Positions 1-7,835 of a stretch of DNA of 39,128 bases are shown one piece after another. The stretch is from Oscillospiraceae bacterium. GTDB taxonomy: Bacteria > Bacillota > Clostridia > Oscillospirales > Acutalibacteraceae. Every line of letters begins with the position of its first letter. Position 1 is the first letter of the stretch. The notes beneath the pieces were generated by a model. The model was not told the DNA's origin. It did no database searches and was given only the letters and a program-made list of their open reading frames with translations. The translations under genes and the position numbers were made by a program. Where the stretch lies: contig SVPL01000020.1 in NCBI GenBank assembly GCA_015065925.1, positions 1 through 39,128 of the forward strand, read 5' to 3'.

Positions 1-41
1 CTTTGCTTCCGTTTTATATATTTACTCTTATATAAGTTATA

Positions 42-77
42 GGTGTTGGGTGGGAGGAATGATAAAACCCCAACACC
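42..77 (-). terminator. Hairpin downstream of the 145-aa gene, possible weak terminator
   Basis: GGTGTTGGG at 42-50 pairs with CCCAACACC at 69-77 around an 18-nt loop. It lies just past the stop of the minus-strand gene ending at 118. There is no clear U-run after the stem in the minus direction, so termination is only a possibility. Confidence 0.35.
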
Positions 78-117
78 GCATCGCTGTGGGTTGAGGTAGT
101 CATAAACAACATTGTAT

Positions 118-555
118 TTAGTCATCACTGGGCAAATGCCATCCATTTTCGCTATGAACGGGAAAACCGATTTCTTTGCCTTGGCAGTTGATTTTTCTGA
201 TGGCATTATCAAATCGTGTCATTAGGTTCCAACATTGATTTCTATAATCAGTATCTAATTTCGGGTTTAAATAATCCGTATGAACAAGTTCTCTTGCTGC
301 TTCAAGTTCTTCTACACTGGCTTTACTAAACCATTTATCGCTATACAGAGCACCTTTTTCTATTTGTTTTTTTAATGAATTCCAAAGTTCATTAATGGCA
401 TCCTTATTTTTTAAGCCAAGTATCGTTAAAAACAATGTAGTGACGCTTATCCCTGCTAATAAAAGTTGAACTTTATGTTCTTTTACCCACTCAATAAATC
501 CCGTTTTCTCCAAATTATCTTCTGATTTTTTTACAGTTACTCTTTTTTCGTTCAT
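118..555 (-). CDS. Small single-pass membrane protein of unknown function (145 aa)
   Basis: I do not recognise a family. The N-terminal 28 residues are charged (several Lys and Glu), followed by one hydrophobic segment at about residues 29-48 (VQLLLAGISVTTLFLTILGL), then a hydrophilic, helical C-terminal region rich in Trp, Lys and Glu. There is no cleavable signal peptide, so a cytoplasmic N-terminus with one anchoring helix is the simplest topology, but orientation is not certain. The start is supported by AAAGGAG about 8 nt upstream and by an extended -10 box further upstream. It stands alone: the next gene is 650 bp away on the other strand. The function cannot be inferred from context. 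Confidence 0.65.
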   Translation of the reverse strand: MNEKRVTVKKSEDNLEKTGFIEWVKEHKVQLLLAGISVTTLFLTILGLKNKDAINELWNSLKKQIEKGALYSDKWFSKASVEELEAARELVHTDYLNPKLDTDYRNQCWNLMTRFDNAIRKINCQGKEIGFPVHSENGWHLPSDD

Positions 556-602
556 TGTAGGTTCTCCTTTATATATAATTAAAAGTAATTTTATTTTGTA
601 TT

Positions 603-630
603 ATTATATCATATTGAAACTGTTAATAAA
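603..630 (-). promoter_or_regulatory. Candidate sigma-A promoter for the 145-aa gene
   Basis: On the minus strand a TATAAT box (plus-strand 603-608) is preceded by TG one base upstream, giving an extended -10. The -35 match (TTTATT, 625-630, spacer 16) is poor. The leader to the start codon is about 45 nt. Confidence 0.45.
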
Positions 631-734
631 AGATAATTAGAACGACTTTTTGTAACACTTTTTAGAAATTAATTGTAATTTGATTTGTTTTGTGATATAA
701 TAAATATATAGTGATTTACCTCACTAAACGATTT

Positions 735-759
735 TGCTGTCAGCAAAAAACTGACAGCA
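735..759. repeat. Inverted repeat (9-bp arms)
   Basis: TGCTGTCAG at 735-743 and CTGACAGCA at 751-759 flank a 7-nt A-rich loop. A third partial copy, TGACAGCA, follows at 765-772. No flanking gene uses it as an obvious terminator. Confidence 0.6.
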
Positions 760-902
760 GGTTTTGACAGCAAAAACTTGTGATAATACCGAAAATAGCG
801 ACAAATGAGATATTTAGAGTTCCTATTTTAGCAGAAAACGAGAACTTTTTGCAGGTTTTAGGCTATAAGACATCGAGTGGGAATAATATAATATGGCTTC
901 TG

Positions 903-934
903 AGTGGCTTGAAATCAAACGTTTCCAAGCCACT
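903..934. repeat. Inverted repeat (9-bp arms)
   Basis: AGTGGCTTG at 903-911 pairs with CAAGCCACT at 926-934; pairing partly continues inward (GAAA/TTTC). No U-run follows on either strand, so it is not a standard terminator. Confidence 0.55.
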
Positions 935-1139
935 TCTTACTTTACAATAAAATTTTGGGTTGTCATGGCAACACCTTGACAAGAATAATAAATGAATTTG
1001 TTTGCTCGGATGAATAACATCCGCAGCAGAGCCACAGAAATCGTAAACCACGATATAATTTACACCTAACTGAAGCACGGCGGCAGGGAGAAATCTCTGC
1101 CGTCAATTTTTCTGTACAGAACAGACTCGCAAATCCCAC

Positions 1140-1188
1140 TTCCCAAAAATGAAAAACTGTTGATTTTGGGAAACGTTTGTGGTATAAT
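1140..1188 (+). promoter_or_regulatory. Promoter of the ATPase gene embedded in a gapped palindrome
   Basis: TTGATT (1160-1165) and TATAAT (1183-1188) are separated by 17 bp, with TG at 1180-1181 making an extended -10. The -35 lies inside a gapped palindrome: TTCCCAAAA from 1140 and TTTTGGGAA ending at 1172. A protein bound to the palindrome would block RNA polymerase, so it is a plausible operator. The same palindrome recurs after the gene at 2409-2439. Confidence 0.7.
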
Positions 1189-1209
1189 AACATTGCGAGG
1201 TGATTTTCT

Positions 1210-2403
1210 ATGAAATTGATTGAAAGAAAACAATACTTAGATAAAATGATAGGTGTTATCGGAACTCCCGATATTAAAGTTCTGACAGGTGTACGTCGTT
1301 CCGGCAAATCGAAGTTGTTGGAGGCTTTTAAAGCCTACGTGCAAAAGAATATTGACGATGCCAATATTATCCATATCAATTTTAATTTGTCTAAATATGA
1401 TAACCTTAAAGAATACAAGGCTCTTAACGAATATATTGAAAGCCATTATGCGGATGGCAAGGGGAATTTTGTTTTAATTGACGAGATTCAAATGTGTGAT
1501 AACTTTGAGCTGTGTATAAACAATCTTCACGCAACCGAGATGTACGATATTTATATCACGGGTTCTAATGCCTTCTTGCTCAGCTCAGATTTGGCAACAT
1601 TATTTACCGGAAGAACATTTGAAATCAAAGTATATCCATTCTCATTTGCTGAATATGTGCATTACTTCGGACTTACAGACAAATATACTGCTTTTGACAG
1701 TTATATGCTTGAGGGTGGTATGTCCGGTTCTTATCTGTATAAAGAGCAGGAAGATAAATATGACTATATTGAAACTGTATTTGACACTTTGATTTTAAGA
1801 GATATACGGCAAAAGTATAAAATCAAAAATCCTGCTTTGATGGATAGAATTTCACAATTCTTGATGGATAACGTATCCAACTTAACATCCGCAAGAAGCA
1901 TTACAGACACTCTTACCTCGAACAAGGATAAAATTAATCACAAGACGGTTGGAAACTATCTGAATTATCTTTGCAATGCCTTTGCTTTCTATAAGTTCCG
2001 TAGATACGATATTAAGGGAAAAAAATATCTTGCTTCTAATGACAAGTATTATTTGAGCGATCACACTTTCCGTTATGCCAAGCTCGGCACTAAAAACTTA
2101 GATAACGGCAGAGTGATTGAAAATATCGTTGCAATGGAATTGCTCAGACGGGGCTACGAGGTTTATGTGGGTGTCTTGTATAAAAAAGAGATTGACTTTG
2201 TTGCTCTTAAAAGGAACGAAAAAATTTATATTCAGATTTCGGATAATATTACCCATCCCGATACCTTTAAGCGAGAAGTAGATCCGCTGCTTAAAATTAA
2301 AGATGCCTATCCTAAAATGGTAATCGCACGAACAAGAAACCCCGAATATCAATATGAGGGCGTTAAGATTGTAGATGTGGCAGATTGGCTATTGAACAAA
2401 TAG
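1210..2403 (+). CDS. AAA_14/DUF4143-type ATP-binding protein with nuclease-like C-terminal domain
   Basis: Single-gene unit. Residues 27-34 are a Walker A motif (GVRRSGKS), 88-92 a Walker B (VLIDE), and a sensor-like segment YITGSNAFLL sits at about 115-124. The C-terminal region carries the DUF4143 pattern: Glu304, then E-I-D-F at 327-330, then Y-I-Q-I-S at 340-344, which resembles a PD-(D/E)XK-type core in which the final acidic and lysine positions are Gln and Ser, so nuclease activity is doubtful. This family is very common in gut Firmicutes and Bacteroidetes; its role is not established, with mobile or defence-like functions suspected. Start: GAGGTGA 6 nt upstream of the ATG. The gene is AT-rich and isolated, and is framed by two near-identical palindromes, which suggests a self-contained mobile or self-regulated unit. 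Confidence 0.85.
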   Translation: MKLIERKQYLDKMIGVIGTPDIKVLTGVRRSGKSKLLEAFKAYVQKNIDDANIIHINFNLSKYDNLKEYKALNEYIESHYADGKGNFVLIDEIQMCDNFELCINNLHATEMYDIYITGSNAFLLSSDLATLFTGRTFEIKVYPFSFAEYVHYFGLTDKYTAFDSYMLEGGMSGSYLYKEQEDKYDYIETVFDTLILRDIRQKYKIKNPALMDRISQFLMDNVSNLTSARSITDTLTSNKDKINHKTVGNYLNYLCNAFAFYKFRRYDIKGKKYLASNDKYYLSDHTFRYAKLGTKNLDNGRVIENIVAMELLRRGYEVYVGVLYKKEIDFVALKRNEKIYIQISDNITHPDTFKREVDPLLKIKDAYPKMVIARTRNPEYQYEGVKIVDVADWLLNK

Positions 2404-2408
2404 TCTAT

Positions 2409-2439
2409 TTCCCAAAAATGAAAATTATATAGTTTTGGG
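2409..2439 (+). repeat. Second copy of the gapped palindrome flanking the ATPase gene
   Basis: TTCCCAAAAATGAAAA at 2409-2424 is identical to 1140-1155, and the TTTTGGG arm at 2433-2439 lies at the same distance (29 bp from first C to last G). The 8 bp between differ. It starts 6 bp after the ATPase stop codon. Confidence 0.75.
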
Positions 2440-2563
2440 TTATAACAAAAATAGTGTATATTAAAAATACTGTAATCAAGAGGGAAAATAAAAAACGGCT
2501 TTTCAACACTTCTGCAACAGAAAATCCGATAAACAAAATAATGGGGAAAAATTGGTGCCGAAA

Positions 2564-2590
2564 TTGCTTTTTAGCCTTTTAGCATATAAT
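2564..2590 (+). promoter_or_regulatory. Weak candidate promoter for sbcDC
   Basis: A perfect TATAAT (2585-2590) lies 62 bp before the sbcD start. The best -35 is TTGCTT (2564-2569) with a short 15-bp spacer, so the assignment is tentative. Confidence 0.35.
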
Positions 2591-2652
2591 TTAGGGTGTA
2601 AACAAGATAAAGAAAAATCCCAAAAGAGTGGAAATAATTTTGGAGGTAAGGG

Positions 2653-3789
2653 ATGAAATTCATACATTTATCAGATCTTCACTTAGGAAAGCGCGTTAAT
2701 GAGTTTTCGATGTTGGAGGATCAAAAATACATACTCACAAAAATAATCAATATTATCGATGAAGAAAAGCCGGAGGGTGTTATTATCGCGGGCGATGTAT
2801 ATGATAAATCCGTACCCTCTGCCGAGGCGGTAGAGCTTTTTGATGATTTTTTAGTTCGTCTTGCAAAGCGCAGTTTGAAGGTTTTTGTTATAAGCGGTAA
2901 CCACGATTCAGCCGAGCGTATTGCTTTTGGTGGCAGACTTATGGATAAAAGCGGTATCTATATGTCTCCCGTGTTCAGTGGCAAGATTGAGCCTATAACC
3001 CTAAAAGACGATTTCGGTGATGTGAACATTTATATGCTTCCCTTCATAAAACCATCTAATGTGAGAAGCTTTTATTTTGAAAATGAGATTAACACCTACA
3101 CCGATGCGGTGAAAACCGTTATTGAAAATATGAAAATCGACCTATCAAAGCGTAATATTTTAATTACTCACCAATTTGTAACGGGGGCTGTTCGCTCTGA
3201 GTCGGAGGATATTTCGGTTGGTGGAACAGATAATGTTGATGCGTCGGTTTTTGAGGGCTTCGATTATGTGGCGCTCGGCCATATTCACAGAAGTCAAAAG
3301 TGTGTTAGTGATTATATCCGCTATAGCGGCACGCCACTGAAATATTCCTTTTCCGAAGCCAATGATAACAAAACCGTAACTGTGGTTGAGATGAATGACA
3401 AGGGTAATATTACTCTCGGTTTTATTCCTCTTGTTCCTAAGCGTGATATGGTTGAAATCAAGGGAACTTATGATGAGCTTACTCTAAAAAGCTTCTATGA
3501 GAACACCACTTATCAAGATGACTATATTCACATTACATTAACAGACGAAGAAGATATCCCCGATGTTCTTACCAAGCTTCGAGTTATCTATAAAAATATA
3601 ATGAAGCTTGATTATGATAACAAACGCACTCGCACTATGAATGAGATTGGCGGTGCGGAAAATGTTAAGAAAAAGACTCCCTTAGAGCATTTCAGCGCCT
3701 TCTATGAGCTTCAAAACGGACAACCTTTAAGTGATGAGCAAAGGGAATTTGTAAGCGACATCATAGAACAGCTTTTGGAGGGCAAATAA
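2653..3789 (+). CDS. sbcD: Exonuclease SbcCD, nuclease subunit SbcD
   Basis: Mre11-type metallophosphoesterase that, with SbcC, cleaves hairpins and protein-blocked DNA ends in the cytoplasm. The calcineurin-like motifs appear in order: SDLHLGK near residue 7, GDVYD near 47, SGNHDS near 82, THQF near 174 and GHIHRS near 213, giving the two-metal site. The length (378 aa) is normal. GGAGG lies 7 nt before the ATG. The stop codon is followed at once by the sbcC start, so the two are translationally coupled in the usual order. Confidence 0.96.
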   Translation: MKFIHLSDLHLGKRVNEFSMLEDQKYILTKIINIIDEEKPEGVIIAGDVYDKSVPSAEAVELFDDFLVRLAKRSLKVFVISGNHDSAERIAFGGRLMDKSGIYMSPVFSGKIEPITLKDDFGDVNIYMLPFIKPSNVRSFYFENEINTYTDAVKTVIENMKIDLSKRNILITHQFVTGAVRSESEDISVGGTDNVDASVFEGFDYVALGHIHRSQKCVSDYIRYSGTPLKYSFSEANDNKTVTVVEMNDKGNITLGFIPLVPKRDMVEIKGTYDELTLKSFYENTTYQDDYIHITLTDEEDIPDVLTKLRVIYKNIMKLDYDNKRTRTMNEIGGAENVKKKTPLEHFSAFYELQNGQPLSDEQREFVSDIIEQLLEGK

Positions 3790-6555
3790 ATGAGACCTTT
3801 AAAATTAAAAATATCGGCATTTGGTCCATACTCAGGAAATACTGAATTTGACTTTACCAAGCTCGGTACAGGTGGGCTTTATCTTATAACGGGTGATACA
3901 GGCGCCGGAAAAACAACAATTTTTGATGCTATTACATACGCGCTTTACGGTGAAACCAGCGGTAGCAACCGTGAGGTTTCTATGTTGCGCTCAAAATACG
4001 CTGATGAGTCTACACCCACCGAAGTTGAGCTTATCTTTAGCTACCGTGATAAAGAGTATACCGTAAAACGCAACCCTGAATATGAGAAACTCAAATCCCG
4101 CGGTGAAGGTACCACAAAACAGGTTGCAAACGCTGAAATTATATACCCCGACGGCAAAGTTATAACCCGTATTAAGGATGTAGATAATGCCATCAAAGAA
4201 ATAATCGGAATAAACAAAGAGCAATTCTGCCAAATTGCTATGATAGCTCAGGGCGATTTTCTAAAATTGTTACTTGCTTCCACAAAAGAGCGAATTGAAA
4301 TATTCCGCCATATTTTTAAAACCGAATTGTTCGGAGATTTGCAGGAGCGACTCAAGAGAGAGTCGGGCAAGCTTTCGGATGAATGTGATACCATAAAGCG
4401 AAGCATTTCCCAATATATCGGCGGTATTGTTTGCGATGAGGATAATATTGATTATATTGAGGTATCAAAGGCGAAAAACGACTCTTTGCCCACAGAGGAG
4501 GTTTTAAAGCTTCTTGAAAAATTGATTGCCGATGATAAAAAAACCGAGCAGGATATTACCGTTCAAAAAGAAAGGCTGCAAAAAGCTTTGGATGAAATTA
4601 AGGCGAAAATCAATAAGGCACAGGATGTTATTGCCGCCAAAGCAGATTTAGAGAAAAACGAAGCTGCTTTTGCCGCCGAAACCGAAGCACAAAAAGAATT
4701 AACGGCAAAATTTGAAGCAGAAAAAGCCAATCAACCCAAAATTAAGGAGCTTAGCGAAAAGACAGCCGAAATAAAAGCACTTTTGCCTGATTACGACGAA
4801 TTTGAAACAAAAGAAAAAGCTTTTAATCGTAATAAAAATTTTATAGAAAAAAGCATTGAGACCGTTACCGAAAAAGAAAAAGAAATTAAGACAATCGGTG
4901 ATGAAATAGCAAAAATTTCCGAGGAGAGAAAAACCTTGGAAAAATCAGGGGAAGAAAGGTTAAAGCTTGAAACCGATAAAAAAGCGCTTACCGACAATGC
5001 CCATAAGCTCAGTAACCTAAGAAGCAACATTTCTGCGCTCGAAAAGGTTGAGAGTGATTATTTGAGGTCTCTGCAGGATTACAATAACAAGCAATCTGCT
5101 TTTGAAAAACTTGATGGCGAGTATAAAGCCCTTAACAAGGCATATTTAGACGCTCAGGCAGGTATTTTAGCCGACACCTTAAAGGCGGACGAGCCTTGTC
5201 CCGTTTGCGGTTCTAAAGCCCATCCTAAAATCGCCGTAAAGCCCGAAAATGCACCCACAAAGGAACAGCTTGAGGGACTGCAAATCAAGGCGGACGAGGC
5301 GAACAATGAAGTCAATTCTGCCAGAACCAGAGCAGGCAACCTTAAAGGCGTGCTTGATGAGAAAAAGGAAGGCGTTTTAGGTGAAATAACAGCGCTTTTG
5401 GGTGATGTCGCTATATCTGATGCCAAGTCTCTTATTGCGGTTAAGCTTTCGGATATCGCTTCAAAAATAGAAGTGCTTGACAAAAAGATTTCCGAGGCAA
5501 AGCTGAAAATAGAGCGCGCAGAGAAAATTGATAATATCTTGCCTGAGAAAAATAAATGGCTCGAAACGGTTAGGGATGAGCTATCTGAATTAAGTGATGA
5601 AATAAAGTCCAAAACTGCAGAAAACACCTCCTTACAAAAGCGTATCAGTGAACTCAAAACCAAGCTTACCTTTGCAACAAAAGAGGAAGCACAGTCTAAA
5701 ATTGATGAGTTTACCAAAATGGCAGAGCAAATGAGTAAAAATTATGATTTTGCCCTCAAAGTTCTTAACGACAGCAAGGAAAAAATCGCTTCGCTAAAAT
5801 CTGCAAAAGAAGAAATAGTGAAACGGCTTGGTGATAAAACAGAGATTGACCTTGAACAGGAAAGCGAGAAATTAAAGGCTCTTGAAGACCGCAGGGAAAC
5901 ATATGACCGCAAGTCCAAAACAATTCATTCCCGTATTTCTGCAAATCAAACTGCTCTTGATAATATCAAAGCGCGTTCGGGTGATTTAATTCGGGCAGAA
6001 AAGAAATATTCTTGGGTAAAGGCTCTTTCAAATACCGCAAACGGCAATATTTCAGGCAAAGAAAAGGTTATGCTTGAAACCTATATTCAAATGAACTATT
6101 TCGACCGCATTATCGCTCGTGCCAATACAAGGCTTATGATTATGACCGACGGTCAATATGACCTTGTGCGTCGCAAAGAAGCCCTTAACAACAAAGGTCA
6201 AAGCGGTTTGGATTTGAATGTTATTGACCATTATAACGGTAGTGAGCGTAGTGTTAAATCCCTTTCGGGCGGCGAATCCTTTAAGGCGTCCTTGGCTTTG
6301 GCGTTGGGACTTGCCGATGAAATTCAATCCTCTGCGGGCGGTATTAAGCTTGACACTATGTTTGTAGATGAAGGCTTTGGCTCGCTTGATGAAGACTCTC
6401 TCTCCGCTGCTATGAAGGCGCTTACCTCTTTGGCTGACGGCAACCGTCTTGTGGGTATCATTTCCCATGTAGGAGAACTCAAGCAAAAAATTGACAAGCA
6501 AATTATTGTCAAGAAGGATAAAGTCGGCGGTAGTTATGCTGAAATTGTGGTATAA
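3790..6555 (+). CDS. sbcC: Exonuclease SbcCD, ATPase subunit SbcC
   Basis: Rad50/SMC-type ATPase partner of SbcD. Walker A is GDTGAGKT at 35-42; two long charged coiled coils (about 180-460 and 490-780) flank a zinc hook, Cys-Pro-Val-Cys at 470-473; the ABC signature LSGGE is at 825-829; Walker B ends in Asp860-Glu861 (FVDEGFGS); and an H-loop His sits in IISHVGELK near the C-terminus. All parts needed for a working head-hook-head molecule are present. The length of 921 aa is within the range for Gram-positive SbcC. The ATG directly abuts the sbcD stop codon (TAAATG), so coupling from sbcD is expected. Confidence 0.96.
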   Translation: MRPLKLKISAFGPYSGNTEFDFTKLGTGGLYLITGDTGAGKTTIFDAITYALYGETSGSNREVSMLRSKYADESTPTEVELIFSYRDKEYTVKRNPEYEKLKSRGEGTTKQVANAEIIYPDGKVITRIKDVDNAIKEIIGINKEQFCQIAMIAQGDFLKLLLASTKERIEIFRHIFKTELFGDLQERLKRESGKLSDECDTIKRSISQYIGGIVCDEDNIDYIEVSKAKNDSLPTEEVLKLLEKLIADDKKTEQDITVQKERLQKALDEIKAKINKAQDVIAAKADLEKNEAAFAAETEAQKELTAKFEAEKANQPKIKELSEKTAEIKALLPDYDEFETKEKAFNRNKNFIEKSIETVTEKEKEIKTIGDEIAKISEERKTLEKSGEERLKLETDKKALTDNAHKLSNLRSNISALEKVESDYLRSLQDYNNKQSAFEKLDGEYKALNKAYLDAQAGILADTLKADEPCPVCGSKAHPKIAVKPENAPTKEQLEGLQIKADEANNEVNSARTRAGNLKGVLDEKKEGVLGEITALLGDVAISDAKSLIAVKLSDIASKIEVLDKKISEAKLKIERAEKIDNILPEKNKWLETVRDELSELSDEIKSKTAENTSLQKRISELKTKLTFATKEEAQSKIDEFTKMAEQMSKNYDFALKVLNDSKEKIASLKSAKEEIVKRLGDKTEIDLEQESEKLKALEDRRETYDRKSKTIHSRISANQTALDNIKARSGDLIRAEKKYSWVKALSNTANGNISGKEKVMLETYIQMNYFDRIIARANTRLMIMTDGQYDLVRRKEALNNKGQSGLDLNVIDHYNGSERSVKSLSGGESFKASLALALGLADEIQSSAGGIKLDTMFVDEGFGSLDEDSLSAAMKALTSLADGNRLVGIISHVGELKQKIDKQIIVKKDKVGGSYAEIVV

Positions 6556-6564
6556 TTAATAGGG

Positions 6565-6601
6565 CACCACCCTTTAAAGTCCTTTTTATGGACGGATGGT
6601 G
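6565..6601. other. Imperfect hairpin after sbcC
   Basis: CACCA (6565-6569) and GTCC (6579-6582) pair with GGAC (6590-6593) and TGGTG (6597-6601). It lies 10 bp after the sbcC stop and may act in 3'-end formation, but it has no terminal U-run. Confidence 0.3.
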
Positions 6602-6678
6602 TGATAAAATTATATCAATTTTGAATACAAATGTTTGTGGCTTTTAACAATTTAGCGTAAAAAAACACAAAAAATATA

Positions 6679-6707
6679 TTGATTTTAACTGTAAAGTATG
6701 GTATAAT
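6679..6707 (+). promoter_or_regulatory. Promoter of the YbjN-protease locus
   Basis: TTGATT (6679-6684), a 17-bp spacer, and TATAAT (6702-6707) with TG at 6699-6700 (extended -10). It has the same -35 and the same TGG-TATAAT arrangement as the ATPase promoter at 1160. The leader to the start codon is about 54 nt. Confidence 0.75.
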
Positions 6708-6767
6708 TCATACAATCAATTTTTATTATCAATTGTTTGAAATTTTTTAAAGACAGGAGCTATGATT

Positions 6768-7247
6768 ATGGCAGAACTAAAAAACTTGGAGCTTGCAAAG
6801 GCTACCTTTGCTACCTTGTGTAAATCTCTTGATGAGCAAGAGTGGCATTATAATAAAAATGAAGAGAAATTATCCATTGAGTGTGGCGCTCGCGGTGAAG
6901 ATTTACCTATGGATTTTACCATTAAAGTAGATGTTGACAGAATGTTGGTTTTACTTTTATCACATCTTCCCTTTAAAATCGGCGAGGATAAGCGGCTTGA
7001 AGCCGCAGTTGCAGTTTGTGCAATTAACAATGTTGCTGTTGACGGTAATTTTGATTATGATATTTCTACAGGTAATATATTTTTCCGTATAACTAACTCC
7101 TTCCTTGAAAGCCAGCTTGATGAAGATGTTTTCCAATATATGTTGCAGCTTTCTTGCCAGTTTGTTGATAAATATAACGATAGATTTTTAATGCTCTCTA
7201 AGGGAATGCTCACTTTAGAGAAGTTCCTTGAAACACTTACCGATTAG
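6768..7247 (+). CDS. YbjN-like domain protein (first of tandem pair)
   Basis: Small acidic cytoplasmic protein of about 159 aa, with one domain that looks like the YbjN family: an early Trp after a helix (EWHYNK), a strand with VDVDR, then LPFKIGEDKR, a helix rich in Ala (AAVAVCAINN), and DGNFDYDISTGNIFFR. YbjN relatives share the fold of type III secretion chaperones and are often treated as regulators or chaperones. I prefer the second in-frame ATG (6768), because AGGAG at 6755-6759 is 8 nt from it but only 2 nt from the ATG at 6762. It is clearly paralogous to the next gene and begins the transcription unit leading to the large protease. Confidence 0.75.
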   Translation: MAELKNLELAKATFATLCKSLDEQEWHYNKNEEKLSIECGARGEDLPMDFTIKVDVDRMLVLLLSHLPFKIGEDKRLEAAVAVCAINNVAVDGNFDYDISTGNIFFRITNSFLESQLDEDVFQYMLQLSCQFVDKYNDRFLMLSKGMLTLEKFLETLTD

Positions 7248-7263
7248 TCAGGAGGATATAACA

Positions 7264-7737
7264 GTGGAAGATAATAAATTACAACTTGCAAAACAGATAT
7301 ATAAAACTCTTTGTGAGGCAATTGAAGCCAGAGAGTGGTCATTTAATAAGGATGAGGAGCGCCTTGCTGTATATTTTGAGGTAAATGGTGAAGATATTCC
7401 CATTAAGCTTATTTTGATTGTTGATGCTGAAAGACAGCTTATTCGTTTGTTATCACCTTTGCCCTTCGATGTAGCTGAGGATAAAAGAATGGATATGGCT
7501 ATCGCAGTTTGCGCGGCAAACTACGGCATATCTGACGGTGGCTTTGATTACGATATTTCCGAGGGTTCAATTTTATTTAGATTAACCTCGTCGTTCAGAA
7601 ACAGTGTTATTGGCGAAGGTTTGCTTCAGTATATGCTTTCCTGCGCTTGCGTGTTGGTTGACAAATATAACGATCAATTCCTTGCTATCAATAAGGGAGT
7701 TATGGATATAAGTCAGTTTTTATCAAAAGATAAATAA
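7264..7737 (+). CDS. YbjN-like domain protein (second of tandem pair)
   Basis: Paralogue of the preceding gene over its full length: both share the LAK-to-TLC start, EW.(Y/F)NK(N/D)EE, GEDxP, a VDxxR strand, LPF..(G/A)EDKR, AVCAxN, DGxFDYDIS.G.I.FR and LVDKYND-type segments. The start is a GTG (VEDNKLQ...), with AGGAGG at 7250-7255, 8 nt upstream; an upstream in-frame ATG would overlap the previous gene and has no ribosome binding site. The gap to the first copy is 16 bp, so they are co-transcribed. Divergence is larger than expected for a recent duplication, suggesting different partners, perhaps as a heterodimer (inference). Confidence 0.75.
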   Translation: MEDNKLQLAKQIYKTLCEAIEAREWSFNKDEERLAVYFEVNGEDIPIKLILIVDAERQLIRLLSPLPFDVAEDKRMDMAIAVCAANYGISDGGFDYDISEGSILFRLTSSFRNSVIGEGLLQYMLSCACVLVDKYNDQFLAINKGVMDISQFLSKDK

Positions 7738-7753
7738 ATATTAATGCCGTATA

Positions 7754-7796
7754 AAGGGACTCGATATGCGTCCAGCATCGAGCCCTTTTTCTTTTT
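7754..7796 (+). terminator. Intrinsic terminator between the YbjN pair and the giant protease gene
   Basis: AAGGG-A-CTCGAT pairs with ATCGAG-CCCTT (about 7777-7787), followed by T5-C-T5. It looks efficient, yet no good promoter lies between it and the next start at 7836. Either read-through supplies the protease, making this an attenuation point, or an unrecognised promoter is present. Confidence 0.8.
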
Positions 7797-7835
7797 AAAG
7801 ATACCCCAAAACTAGAACATAAGGAGATGGCTAAA

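Larger units (their letters stand above)
640..1139. other. Long intergenic region without a credible gene
   Basis: About 500 bp between the 145-aa gene and the ATPase promoter. I see hairpins (735-759, 903-934 and a smaller TTGTCA/TGACAA pair near 961-982) and a CGGCAG/CTGCCG hairpin at about 1080-1105 followed by a short T-run. Minus-strand ORFs here lack ribosome binding sites and one runs across the downstream promoter, so I do not call them. The density of foldback sequence suggests remnants of small mobile elements. Confidence 0.4.

Noticed and set aside
963-1307. Minus-strand ORF of 114 codons and a smaller one at 863-1078
   Set aside because: No ribosome binding site, unlikely composition, and the longer one crosses the ATPase promoter and start codon; best explained by chance.
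5154-5717. 187-codon antisense ORF inside sbcC
   Set aside because: Shadow of the biased codon use in the coiled-coil region; low-complexity Ser/Leu-rich product and no start signals.
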